64,000 nt of DNA from Mytilus galloprovincialis. Its lineage: Eukaryota > Mollusca > Bivalvia > Mytilida > Mytilidae. The stretch spans positions 30,514,218 through 30,578,217 of the forward strand of contig NC_134846.1 of assembly GCF_965363235.1 (NCBI RefSeq). The letters run 5' to 3'. Both the position numbers and the translations under genes were made by a program. The notes under the pieces were generated by a model. The model had not been told where the DNA came from and ran no database searches. It saw nothing but the letters and a program-made list of their open reading frames with translations. Below are positions 24,001-39,000 of the stretch, in pieces. Numbering within the stretch: the first letter of the stretch is position 1; each line of letters starts with the position of its first letter.

Positions 24001-27000
24001 ATACATAGGATGTCGTTTAACTGCAGATGAGCACTTGAATACACTTGTACTTCCAACAAAAGGTTGTTTATCATATGTCATATATGGAGTCTTGGGGTTC
24101 TCTAAAATTCAACGATAGAAAAATTGTATATTTTACAATTTGCATTGGCAAATGTTGATAGGAAAATGTACTGCTAAAAAAATGATATCATAGACAAGTT
24201 TAAATACAAATAATACCTGGCCTTATGAAATATTTTTAAAAGCTCAAAACACACATCATACAAATGGAAAACAAGTGTCCTTAAATGGTACAGTAGGACG
24301 TCAAACGTATTCCATAAACTTTATAAATTAGAATTTGTAGGCACAATATTATTCCAATATGTTTGCATTATTGATGTCATTAAGTACTCGAATGCTCGAA
24401 TATCGCTGGGTAGGAAAGATTATCGAATTGAGGAATGATATTCAACGTCGTAGTAATCAGTTTCCTGTTCAAACATTGTATCCGTTCATTTACTAGTATA
24501 ATATTGATGCTCGTAGAAACACCCCTTCGAGCATCTGTCCTATATAGGCCGACATTTCTTACTTAACGTGTCTTTATGCAAAAAAGACACGTTGTATTCT
24601 GAACTGATTTTTAATTAATTGTTACACTAGTGTGACGAAATATTGTACAGCCGTTCTACTTGTATTCTTCTAAAAAAACCTGTTGTTTTATCTGGTTTGA
24701 CTTGGTTGTCATTTATGTGCAAGAGGGGTGAAAGATACCAGATGGACAGTCAAACTCATATATCGAATATAAACTCAAAACGCCATAGCTAAAAAACAAA
24801 CAGACCAACAGACAAATAATACTAGTAGTACAAAAGACACAACATAGAAAACTAAAGACTTAGCATCCAAACCCCACAAAACACTGGGGTGATCTCAGGT
24901 GCTCCGAAAGAGTGAGTAGATAATGCTCCACATGTGGCACCCGTCGTGTTGCTCATGTTATTACAGCCCGGTAAATAGTATAATGCGGTAGTTCACAATA
25001 TGTACGCATTCAATTATTGATTTAATTATTGTTTAATCTTGTAATGATTTCATATAGTAAATGAGCTATCACCTCTGTATTTTATTCTGATTATCTAGTC
25101 CTAAGACAATTACTAACATACATCAGTTTTTGTATTCTCAGCCTAAACCATGATAGTAATGTAGGGGCTGTGTAATGTCTGTTAGACAACGAAACATTAA
25201 TGTAAAATATGCACAATTGATTTCCGTTGTGTTTGTTTTTCGGTGTGTACTCAATTATCATTTCGTTTAACCATCGACTATTAGAAAGTGTTACCTCCTG
25301 GTTTTTATAGATGCCGACTTTAGTGACATTTGAATTTATAAATTATGTGAAACATACCAAAATAATGTATGTGTACTAAACTATAGTCATGTTGTGGAGA
25401 ATAAAATTGAGAATGGCAATGGGGAATGATTATGTGTCAAAGAGACAACTACCTGACCATAGAACAGACAACAGCAAAAGGTTACCAATAGGTCTTCAAT
25501 GCATATTTTAAGTTTTTGTTGTCGTAAAGCACACAGATGGGTTCCAGGATTGATCCCGTAGGTAGTTCTTTCTTTGGGCAAGTCTGACACCTTGAGGTGT
25601 GTTCTATGACAAGAAAATTATCTGACTTATATACCGTAAAAAAAAACAGTATTTCCTACAAAATAGTTGCAGAAGAAGCCTGCTATTACCGACCACACTA
25701 ACGTGGAATATTCTTTACTATTTGAGTTCAGGTTTTAATACGCCCTAATTACTCGTGATACAAACCTTCGAACTCATTATTTAAATACAATAATTTCTTT
25801 TTACTGTAACTTCACTGAAACATGATATCTTACGGGTTGATTTTTTCAAAAGAAAATAACTATAAATAGGCATATAAGTATATAAATGTGTGTAAACATT
25901 TGAGTTCAGATGTATTGTAGACAAAATATTTGAGCAAAAAACAACATATATATGTGTACCTGTAATCACTAATAAGGCACATCCATCAATAACTGTGATG
26001 TCGGAAGCTGGTGCGGACTTGTACAACCCAACGTCAGATATTAAAACTTCTTGTAAGGTGAACTGAATATTCAAGCCATTTTTATTCAGATTCCTGTATT
26101 TCTGGGGATTATCAATTGGATTTTCATTCGCAAATATTTTTTTCTGTGTGTCTACTAGACTATCAAAATATACATCAACACTTGGGCGATCTGTTGGAGA
26201 GGTCCAAGTTATGTTTATGTTTTTATTCGGGTCAGAATAAACCAGGTTCTCTAGAACATAAAAACATTCCATAAAAAAAAACAAAAAACATTTAAGGAAT
26301 GACTGTATTATTTTTTTCTGTCTATAAAGAAATAACATAAAAAATTTGGTGCACACTGAATAAGCGCGTAGCGGGTTATTTAACAGTGTGCACCACATTT
26401 TTTTATGTTATTTCGAATAGACAGTAAAAATACTACAGTAATTTCTTATAATTTAATTCTAAATTCCATTTTAAACCGTAGAAAACCATGAAAAAACGTT
26501 GATTACGTCACGGTCACATGACTAAATTATGTATATGGGCTGATAACAAAATAACGTCAGCCAATCAGAAGACGCGTTACATCCAAAATTAAATTATTGA
26601 AAAATGAAGTATAGGTTAATGATTTCATATTGAAAACACATGTTTTTTTTGTGTAAATCTTAAACTCTTGCTTAATCACTATCAATTTTAAGATGTGAAA
26701 CAAAACCTAATTTGAATGTTCTTGGTAAAATTTAATGCTTCGTTCTACTGTATGGACAACAATAATCGTTATTATACGGTCTAACTAAAATTGACAAATT
26801 CAGAGTTAATAATTTAAATCTCGTTCTTGTATCAAAATCTTTTACAAAATCATAAATATTTGTATACAGAAAACTAGTTGAATTGATTTAAGGATTATAT
26901 TTACAAAGCTATTTTTATAACTTTTGTTTCAAATATAATTTGTATGAGTACCGGTTTTATCCTATCATACTTATACCCTTAATTTACTCAATTAATCAAC

Positions 27001-30000
27001 AAACCTGTTGCCCAAAATGTATGTTCTACTTTAGGGGACCATCCGTGCATACTGTATTGACATCGAAGTTTTATTTTATATCGATGACATTTCTGCAGCT
27101 GAATTGCTGTAATCGTATGTTTAGTCACTGGATAGTATGTACTTCTGGTATAAACTATAGAAACATCGTTATCATACAGTTCGAGTTCTGTTTGCACTAT
27201 ATAATCTAGGTTCACTGGAAAATTCCATGATACTTTAACACTCGTTGAACGCACGTCTATAATTACATCTTTAGGAGGTTCTGCAAAATAACATTTATAA
27301 AAGATATGAGATTGTGCAAATGAAAACAGTAAATGCTGTTTGGTTGGTTTAAGTGAAAAACAGCGTTTTGTAAACTAGCATGATTAAGCAAAATCCATCA
27401 AATAGGCGGTGTCTTTTAAATGGGTACAATGAATACAAAAATGTTGGACGTATCCATTTTCGACCACTCAAAGTTGTAAGATGCAACCAATTCTGTTATT
27501 TTTATTTTTTTTGCAATGTCAAACAATTGTACTGTTTAACGTCACAGATAATATTATTATTAATATCCCTGGACCTAAAAATTGTAACGACCATGGTAGT
27601 CAAGTAGTCATTATGAAATCCATAAAGACTACACACAAACTAATTGAACGAGTAACTCGTGAATATGTGAAAAGTAATTTGTTTGTCTTTGTTACGGAAA
27701 ACGTCTATCCACTAAGTTTGGTTACACTCTACAATTAAGCAAATGTTAGTAAATAGCTAATTAGAAATAAGATTCACTTACCAATAGTGACACATGTCTT
27801 ATTATCAGATGTCATTGCATAAAAATCAGGACACACGCAACCAGATAATGGACTTTGATCACTACTGTAAGTCGGTAATGGAACACAAATATGGCTACAA
27901 CCGCCATTACTTATTTCACAAACATTTGTTCCTACAAAACATATTAAACAGTAAACGCATTACCGCTGCGTGCAAATATTTTATTTGTTCTCTCCGATTG
28001 TCGCGTTTACTAGTAAAACTGGGTGTATTATGATCATGATGATAAAGATTTACGAGGTAAAACAGAAACAATCTGATGACTATTTTTCCTGACCGTAGAT
28101 TTAAGACTTTTGTCCATTAATCATTTATGAAAATTTTAAATACACATTATTTTCTTGTGAACACATCTTTCGATTTCGAAGTTTGAATATAGAACAACAA
28201 CTTTTTTAAAGTAGATTCTATCAATTTTCATAGTATTATTTTAATTTTGATTACAGAAATTGGATTTTCTATGTTGTCAACAATATATATAACAGAAGAT
28301 TCATCAAGGCAATGCTTGAAATATATGTAGACGACATAAAATGATTTCTAAACATTTTGTTTTAAGACAATTTCCTTGAGATCATTTCAAAAGATGGGAC
28401 GTAGTACATTACGGCACGGATACTCATCTGAAGTACACCCATCAGACACATCACAAAACTTCATGAAATTACATGGTGCAGGTATCTAGTTTAAGTCAAT
28501 GTATTTATCCTTGACTTTTTTTACACACAACTATTATTACATTTATGAGATATACATCAACTGAAACTTAAATCACTCATCTTTCAAATTTCCTCTGCAT
28601 ATATTCTGCATGTGTATTACAAACTCGTACTGACAATATTGAAACTTTTTTTTTTTAAAACAAACAAAACAAATGATATTCAAAAGAAGCGGGAACGAAC
28701 GCGTCAAATTCATAATTAGTTCATATAATACAATTGCCTATTTTTTTTGTTTGAAAATAGTCACCTTTAGGTTGCACTCCATCTGCAAATACTTGTATTC
28801 CCATCGGCGATCTTATATAATTTGCAACAATCGAAAAATCCCGCCCAGTGTTTTTGTTTACTCTGCATATACTTCTGTATTCCCAATTAGACCAATAAAC
28901 ATAACTTCCATACACCACCAAATCAAATGGTTTTGGTAACACATTTTCATTTTTAATCACGGTATATGTATCTGTTCCATCAAACCTTGTACTTTTAATT
29001 TGGTTTAGGGAACCATCTATCCAATATAACCTTCTTCCAATATGATCTACAAACATCAAAACATCTTAAGCGGCCATAAACTTCATTTTAATCTGGGTAA
29101 AACTTTGCGCACTTACATTTAAACGTATAAAGTAGATATCAATGCACCTTTTTTCTACAATTAAACCTACAAAACGTGTGATGATATTTTACTGTGTATT
29201 CAGTCCATTGAATGAGTATTTCAGACGCAATTTTGATGTATACCAATTGATTAAATATGGCAACCACTGGCATGCAACAAAATGTGGAGGATATCAACAA
29301 CAACAAAACCTTGAGCAAGGTTTATATCATTGCCTTTGATATAGATTTAATAACTAAAACTATCTGAGTGATAAGCCTCTTGATCTATTCTGCATGTGTT
29401 ATAATCCTGAAGAAACGATTAATTCAGATTATAATGTATTTATTTTGGAAACCGGCCCTTCGATGATGTGAACAGATTCTTACTCACACAGAACAAATCC
29501 ATTAACTCATGCATCCAAGTGAACCACCTGAAATGTCTAACGCGTTATAGAGGTATGTGATATTGAATTCCTAACAACATTGGTGTACCAAGCAAGCTTA
29601 TTATCAAAAATCTTATAGAAGTATCGAAGAAACACATGCCACCACACAATAGACGACAAAAAACACATAACCTAAATAAGTAAAGCGTGAACTAGCATGA
29701 CTAGGTAAGGCCCTGACCAAAATCTCAAAATCAACATTTTTTCTTTGTAAAAAAAAAACTATTCAGGTGAAGAGGAAATCACAAGAAGAAATAAAAATCA
29801 TCAAAACAAATGAACAAATCTTAAAAACAAACAAATAATAAGTCAAACAGACCGACACATGAGACACTAATGTTTCAATTTAGCTAATAAAATCATTTCA
29901 TTTTGTGTGATAATTTACATAAATGTCATGTATACAGGGGCATTATCTTAACACATTTGGACTAATGCTACATTTACCAACCAACGAAATGATAGTGCTC

Positions 30001-33000
30001 TAACGGTCCTCAACCATTAAAGGCAGGACTTTAAATATACAGTCTATCTAAACAAAGTTTATGTAAGAATATATAAGGATGCTTATATTTGTTTTTATAT
30101 TTTTAACTTATATCTAATAATTATGTTAAACCTTAACAGAGTTTAATGCTTAGATTAAAAGACAATAGACTGTCAAACGAATGCTTTTTTTCCGGAATGA
30201 AAAATGTATACATGTATGTAGAGCAAATGGTACAGTTTATTAAGGCCTAGGTTGGCTTTAGAATAAAAAGCACTTTGCATCTTAAAAATTTGAACAGTAC
30301 CCACAAAATTCGTTCCTTACATCTTAAACGACAAGAACATTGTACTTAATTTGTTCTTCTGTGTATGAGTTCAAAATTTAACATGTTATTTATATTAAAA
30401 GAATACGAGTATAGTTAAATGTAATGTTCTTTCTTTTGTGACAGTTTTTCTAATTGATATTTTAATGAACTAAATTGTAATGTAAAATACCTATTGTCAA
30501 TCCGTTAGGCCATTTTATATCCGAGTTAATAATTATCCGTCTATCTCGTCCGTCCATTCCACATCTTTCTATTCTCGATGAGCTCCCCCAGTCAGTGAAA
30601 AACAATAAACTAAAACAAAACAAAACCATTAAGTGATCTTGAAACCAACATCAATGGTTCTATGAAAAAAAAGCGTATAAAGTATTCTTGTATGAGTCAA
30701 TGGTTAGTATGTTAAGCGTATGCATATAAAGCATAAACATACATCAGAAGTCGCGCATATATAATGAGAATGATAAAAAAAACTAAGTTTTACTACTGTA
30801 TAACATTAATTTTCGTGGGGTTAAAATTTTGTGTATCCATAGGTAAGTTCGTGGAGATTAATTTTCGTGGTTTTTAAGTTTCAAAAACAATTATGTAAAT
30901 GTCACTTTATAATTGACAATACTCAATAAAACTGATCTGAACTTTCGCCGATTTGAAAAAATCAATAATTGCCTTTCATAGTTACAGTGAGCACTAATCA
31001 AGTGTTGTAACCTGCACACGCTAATTGGCTTTTACACACCTTTGATGTTTTATCAATGGACAATGATTGTGTAATAAATGTATTACGACTTGAGGGCATT
31101 ACATACGCATTAGACTCTTAAATGACATTTATTGACAGTTCTTGATCATTATTTATTACTGTACAAACAAAAATTAGGATTATCATCTGATTTAAAGAAA
31201 ACCTTTGAATATCGATGTCTAATAAATTAACCTATTTATTTCATTGTATTCATTTATGTTCATCAATTATATAATGTCAATAAGATTTTGTCACATCATA
31301 GAATAATGTAAATCGACAGTTAAAATTTCGTTGGGGTTTTAATTTCGTGAATAATTCTTATCCACGAAATAAACGAAATTAAATCCCCACGAACATTTCT
31401 GCTTTTACAGTATTATTGAAAAACACCATGTCATAACTCAGAGCTACTATAGACCAGTCAAACAAAGATTTAACCTCAAACTAATTGCAACAGAAAATGT
31501 TTGAGTTCTAATCTATAGAATTATGCCCTTAATTTTCACAGAGAAAAAGTCCCATAAAATCTAACTTCAGGAAAACTCAAAATCAGCATTTGTAATTTCC
31601 TATGGAAATTAACATTGGAAGGGGAGATAACTCCGCAAAAATGAGTCAGTTTTTGGTTGATTTTCTTGAAATTTATGTAAAGTATGATACTTTGATGGGA
31701 TTATAAGTTGATATTTGACTTAATTGCACAATCGTCTGTTCATGAAATGTACAAAACTGAAGTGATATGGATAGTTTTATATTTTTGTGCATTTTTTATT
31801 AAAGGAATTGCAAATTTGAAGCTTTGTGACCATTTTGAAAAAATAATGTGAACATTTGGTATTGTTTATATCTGTATATTATATTTTTTCAGCATCTAAC
31901 TTGTCTAAAGAAACTTTACACCACAAAAAAAATAATACATGCTTAATCATTTGTACTCAATTTGAGATTATTTACCTTGACATGTTGAGAAATTCAATAA
32001 ATTAACAACTAATGAATTCCGAAATGTAGATTATAGCTTGATAAAAGATATGAAAACATCTTTAGAGTTGTTTGTTATATATTCTGATGAATAGAAGCGG
32101 TAAAGTTATAATTTTGTTCCAATTTTTATTGATATTTCTGCCTTTTTTGCAAGAGTTATCTCCCTTTTCAATGCAAATCTCCATAGGAATTTTAAATGGT
32201 GATCTGTTTAGTCTTCCACAAATAAGATTTTAAGCGACTTTTTTCTGTGTATAGTTGGGGTATAATGCTAAAGATTAAAACTTGAAAATCTTCTGTTGCA
32301 ATATCTTTCAGGTTAGGGTCAAATTTATGCTAGATTGACTGGACCACTAGAAAATATTATACTTTAATACATTTTTCATTTTATCAGTTTAACAAATACT
32401 TTTTTTTTATATATAGACTTCGTTTATTGAAATCCCGATAAACATAATAGAAAAGATAAGGCTGGTTATTTTTAATAAATAAGAAACATGAATACGTATG
32501 CTTCAAATTGCATGACTTATCATGAATATTTAGATATTTAAGAATTTGACTGTGGAAATCTTACACATATTCGCTATTTTTACAACACAGTAATAAAAAA
32601 AAACTCAAAATATGGAAGTGGTTTTGTCCTTTTGGGTTTTTTGTACCTACTGATTCTACAAATCTTACCAAAACGTTTGTACAGTCGTCCTAGGACATTT
32701 TCACAGCTTATTTTTTTAATAAAAACAGTCTCCCGTGATTTTGCAAGGACTTATTTAATGTGTGTTTAACTTATATATTTGAATATTCTTCTGGTATTTT
32801 TAACCTCCCCTTTATTCTTTAATAACAATTGTTGTTAAATATTTGTTAAAACGAGAATAATTTTTTCCCTGAATTTAAATCGTAAAATCAATGTCTTTAT
32901 CCCGGATGTAGGCTTCGTTTCAACATTCCAATATTCAAACTCACCCAGTATTTGGATCAACTACAAGAGCCCTTGGTTCTTCCAGACTACCGTCATTTTT

Positions 33001-36000
33001 AATGATTGTTTTTCTGTCTGTTCCATCAAGTCGTGACATTTGTATATGGTTATGTCCCGTATCTGTCCAGTACAAAAGGTTATAAATCCAATCAATAGCT
33101 ATCCCATCTGGAACATCTACTGTTTCGACAATAATGTCTTCAACATCACCAGAAACGGACGTTCCTGTCACCGTACTCCTAAAAGAAAGAAAAGTAAAAC
33201 TGGAAAAAAAATCTAGTGCTATTTTTGTGTAACAATTGTTTTTTAATTGTTTTTTTTTTTTCATTTAACATGTTGTATTACATTTTCATGTTTTTGTATT
33301 CTGAGTTCACATCATAGGTTTTATTTTTTATTTTTCTTATAGTTATGTTCTCACACAATAATTGCGTTAAATTTAATTTGTAAAGTGGGTTTTTTTGCCA
33401 AAATATCAGCACGAGGATTTTGTATTTGTATGTGTATTTCTTTTTATCTCAACTAACAATGAACGAAAATGATTAATTGAAATGATGCGCTATGAAAAGA
33501 AATCAAATGCTATATATCTTTATACGGATTTTGAGAAAGTTCATGTAAATAGTAAGAATATAAGATGTCTTCCTCGTTTTGTTTAATTGGACTTTCCAAA
33601 ATCTTACGTCTCGGGATTCCCGAAAACTTTGAGTTTTCAGTGTTTGATTTTAGGTTGAACATCTGAAATCAGCCCTTGTTTTCGGTGGGGTTAATTTGTC
33701 GTAAGTCGAGTATTCCTGATTGTGTTTACTGCAATTTGTTCTTCGTAATTGTCATGGCATTGTCTGTTTGCTTTACACTTATGAGTTTGTTTTTCCCAAC
33801 AGATATCTTCTCCTCCTTATTCATGAGAATGTGTTTTATCATTTGACTCTTTGTTTGATTATCCGAAAATAATTAATGATAGTATTGTGAATGCAATAAT
33901 ATCCATACCTTGATATCTTCTTGGCGCGTACATCAGACCAATATACGAATCCTTTCTCATAATGAATGTCTAGATCTACAGCATTAGTTGTTTTAGAAGC
34001 AATTGTCTCCGTAACATTAGTCTCAAGGTCAATTCGTTCAATGGTGTTGAGATTAGCAAAGGTTACCCATTTACCAGAACCTTATAAAAGCGTAAAGTTA
34101 GTATGCATAATATAGCCTTGATTTAAAAAACAAAAGACATTAACTTGATTATAAATACCTTATTATCTCAGTAGTTCTGTATAGTTTTACAAGTAGGAAT
34201 TTTGTTTTAATGACATTTGCCTTGATAAATCTTATGAAAGCGTAGACAATCATTTTAGATTTCGAAATATATATCCCAAACACATAAAACTGATCCGTAT
34301 ATGAAGTCTGCCTTACATGGTGGTCTTTTTCAGCGAAGATCAGCTGTTGAAGTCATTTATACGTTTAATGAAAATATTGTGAAATCAATCACGTAACGCT
34401 CGAATAAAAACAAGTGCAAATGTACATCTCTATTGGCCATTTTACATGTTGAAATTGAAAGTAAACAAAAAATTCAAAATATACAAAAATATATATTTTA
34501 CCTCTGTAAAGGCATGTTTTTTCATCAGCTTTCAGTTCAAATCCATCCGCACATGTACAAATAACTGTATATTGTGGAGTTGGCAGACAAAGTTGTTCAC
34601 AACCACCATTGTTTGAAAAACACAGATTAGTACCTAGAATAACGCGAAAATACGATGAAAGGTTGATTGAATTTATCATGTGTGATATTATATACAGTGC
34701 AATTAATAAGTTCACTCGTACAATTGAGTAGGTTGTTTAAGGTTGCATTTCTGTAAATATTGACAATGCAATTTCCCATAGGAACTTCTTTTACGGCTAA
34801 AACTGTACCACTTTTACTATGAAGTTTTGAAAAAAATCTTATCCTAGAATTGAAAGTTCATATGCACCACAATTTTTTTCAAAGGTCAAAATATAGGGCT
34901 GTGCGGCATATTTTCAACGTTTATATATCCTAAACTTCTCAGAGTATAAACTAACACTAATGTTCTTAACTACCCCTACCTCGAATGAAAGGTTACCACA
35001 AATTTCAATGTAAACAATATGCACGTGTCTATTTACTGGTTATATTCCCAAGTTATGTCTCTGTGAGATGGAACATAGAGAGTATAACTGGGAACCAGTG
35101 TGTAAACAAAATTAATTTTTCTATGGATATTCAAGATCTCCCTAAGTGGCGTGTTTTGAGAAACAGCTGTATTTACAAAGTCAACCTTAAGGGCATACGA
35201 TACAGTTTTGATCCCATATTTCAATTTTGCTGACAATTTGCATATAGGCTATTTTTTGCCTGATAAATTCAAATATGTAATAAAAAATATATTTAAATCT
35301 GCTACTTTTTAAGTAAAATGAGGTAAAAAATCATTGCTCAAAGTTCGGTTTTGTGAACGTAATGTAATATTCCTTTCGATAGAAATACATAACTTTTTTG
35401 TTGAAAAGATAAACACAAGCTGTTTTTTTTTGTTAAATTATTAATAAATTCTGTTCTATATAAATGTCCTTTAAATTTGTGCAATTTGTTTTTCAAATAA
35501 CTCATATTTATCAAATGTTCACAAATGTAGAAAAAAACGTCATTGTTTGCCGTATATTTATCAAATTATGAAAAAAATGCAAAAGTGTGTGTGTGTAATT
35601 TTATTCTTTTCGTAGTTATTTGGTTGTATTACAATAGAATACTGCATTATGTATTATAACTAATAATAAGTGAGTTGTAACAGAACCAACTTTTATCGAT
35701 ATATTGGTCTATAATAAATGCCCCTCTTTTTTTAGCAATTACAACGTGTTTAAGTACAGTGTTGCAGTTTTACATGTTAAGTTTTTCCATCGTCTGACTT
35801 TGATATATAGTGTGTTTACAGTTGTCTGTTTGTCTTTTTCCTATTTAGACATTTATTTCCGACCTATGGGTTTGAATGTACTTTTGGTAGCTTTTGTCTC
35901 AGTCGTGTAGAAACCTCTTTTGACTCATTCTATTTAAGACTTTATATAACGATTAATTGATTATTTCAAAAGCAGATTGTTTGGAAGGAAAGAACATTTT

Positions 36001-39000
36001 TATCGATAAATCTATTAAAAACGTATTATTTATTACACAACCGTCATCAAGTAATACCTTTAGGCTGATTATCCTCGCTGTAAACTTTAATTCCTACAGG
36101 TTGATCTGCATTTGCTCTTATTATTTGGAAATTCGAACCATTCTGCTTATCTACGCGACATACACTATTGTTGCTAAATTGGGTAAGGTATAACCAATTT
36201 TTATACACTACTATACCCCACACCCATGGCAAATTGTCTGCAGACAGCATCATAAGTTTCTGAATATCTGTTCCATCCAACTTTGATGATTTTATATGCT
36301 TCAGCAGAATGTGATTGTCCGTCCAATAAAGTCGGTTTGTCGTAAAATCTAGATAATACGGTTTTGAAAGAAAGACAAGTATTTGCTTTTGTTTATTCTC
36401 AACATATGATCGGAAGAATACACTACAGTTATTCAGTGAAGAACATTATCCTAAATATGCTACTTTTATAAATTGTTATTTGGATGGATAGTTGTCTCAT
36501 CGGCACTCACACCACATCTTCCTATATCTATCTTTTGTTGTTGGTTCTAGTTACGCTTATAAGCATGATATATATGTTATGAACAAATTGAAATGTAGGA
36601 AATATTTCAATAGTACAGGAACCAACTGAAACATAACTTTAGATATCACCTGGAGATCACTAAAATGTCCTCAATACTAAATATATATCTATTTAATATG
36701 TTTTTACTGAACGGTGTTTATTATGTCATCACCGGGACAAACAGAATGATTAACCAGATACCTGTGTTATTTGAAAACAACAAAATACACAACAAAAATC
36801 GATTATGAAGATATTTTCAAATTAAAATATTGTCTTTTGACTTGTATCGGTTGAGATTTCTTATATGACGCCAGGAAACCTTAGAATTACCCAAATTCAT
36901 TTGACCTTTGCTCGTCAAATTCAGATCTGAGGGCCTTCGCCGCCGAGTGGTCTAAGTCGTAACTACTGTAATCACCAGGGAGTCAACATTTAGGTTGTGA
37001 ATCTTAATTGACTAAATATGGCAAAATGAGCAAAAACTGCATACTATTTATAACTTATTATGTTTATTCTGAAAAGAACATGTGTGCCTATTTTGATGTT
37101 GGTGATAAATTGCACTAAGAAATACCCAGATAAAAAATGTACTTACTTTACTCTTTTAGTTACAAATAGTTCAATATGTCATTATCCAAAACACATTGTT
37201 ATCTTAACATCCCATGTAGTTGTACTAAACTTACCAATTGACAATCCATTCGGAGAACCGATATCAGTTGTCACAATGGCTTGTCTGTTGCTTCCATCAA
37301 GGCCACATTTCTCTATCTTTGGATCGTCCACATCAGTAAAAAACATCCATCTTCACATACAATAAATGTTTGTAGTTTTTTATATACTTTTATTTAATTT
37401 GTTTAGGTTTATTCATAACCTATGTAATTTTTCTATTGGTGAGACTGTATGTTAGTTTATTAATCCTCTGTGCTGTTTTTTTCTTTTGATTGGTTCTTAT
37501 TGCATTGGCGTTTTACCTAATATATTTCTATAGTCATTCAGTCAGACGAACATTACTTTGAACATTTCAAATTACACAATTGAATCAAAGATCTCTTTCG
37601 AATTTCGTGTGTAGTAATGAATTACAGGTAACTTGATCATATTATGATAGTGCTATGTTATGCAAATTCTCATACAGTGTAACCTGTCTAATCCGACATC
37701 TTAGAAGTCCAAAATCCTGCTTTAACCGACACATTTTCACATGTGTCTATCCTTACAGAAATAACATGAGTATTCCGACACCCTGATTCATCTGACATTT
37801 TTTTCTGGTCCCCAGGTGTTTCGGATAACACAGGTTACACTGTAACTTAGTGTGTGTTTCCCTTGTATCTGTTCTTGAATAGAAATAATGTCTACGCAAT
37901 TAGGAATATAAAAAAGGTATCAAGAAGTTTGCTCAAACACTTACCCAATATTTGGGTAGACAATAAGTGCACGGGGATATACCAGTTGAGTACTAATTAT
38001 AGTTTTTCTCTGTGTGCCATCTAACTCAGAGACCATTATATGATCATGACTTGCATCAATCCAGTAAAGATGGTCGTATATCCAATCTACAGCAATTGCA
38101 TCCGCCAAGCTTAGCGAATTTGTGATTATGTCGAACGTATCATTTGGGTTGAACAGATTCATTCTATAATAAAAAGTGACATGATGTAACGTTGTTTACG
38201 ATGTGAGAAATACATTAAAGTTGCTTTAAACTGTAAATATCAATGAAGTATTTTAGGGTAAGACACTTGTTTTGACTTTTTTACTGGTTAAATAAGGCAA
38301 ACTAGTCATTGGTATAGTACCTGTGTCGAATCATTAGTAGTCAGTTCTTGTTTTTCTACAGTAAAACCCACCATAATAGTTTTGATCACTGAATATACGC
38401 ATACCCCCCAAAATATTGACCAATGATTCCACTAAACAAAACTGCTTTATGGTCGGGTTGTTGTCTCTTTGGCACATTCTCCATTTCCATTCAAAATTTT
38501 ATAAGATCATATCTGTTAATATAGGCTAAAATTCAATTGTAATGATTAAACGTAAGGGTACCCAAATTGCACCTATTTAAAAAGTTTTTCGCCTACGTTT
38601 ACGTATTGAAACCAGACAAAAGTGTATTTTGTTAGCTTATCCCTATTTACAATATATTGTTCGACCAATTTTATTTTGAATCCAAATTGAATCATAGAAA
38701 AATGGGTTTGAACTGACTTCCAAACAATTCATGATTCTTTATTGTGGAGTACCCAATATGCATTCATGCTTAAATCATATCTTACAAATCATATAACAGA
38801 TGTATAGTTTAATGTCTTACAATATTTAGTATTATTTGACATTAGTCCATGGTTACTATCAACCTTTTTTTGCAGTGACGTTAAATGTTTCTCTGAATAC
38901 CTGCTACAAATGTGGTTGTTTGAAAAATACATAAAGGGTTCTATGTAGCTTTAAATAAAAATGCCAAAAAACAAGCCTTATATAAATAAGCTCATCATAT

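Noticed and set aside
25781-26398. A 205-residue minus-strand ORF as one gene
   Set aside because: Only 25960-26250 is coding (Ig-like exon with proper splice sites). The rest is read-through into introns and a foldback element.
36931-37010. Possible functional tRNA gene
   Set aside because: The A-box-like part is good, but the B box is decayed, the anticodon arm cannot be drawn and the acceptor ends do not pair. It fits a tRNA-derived SINE better.
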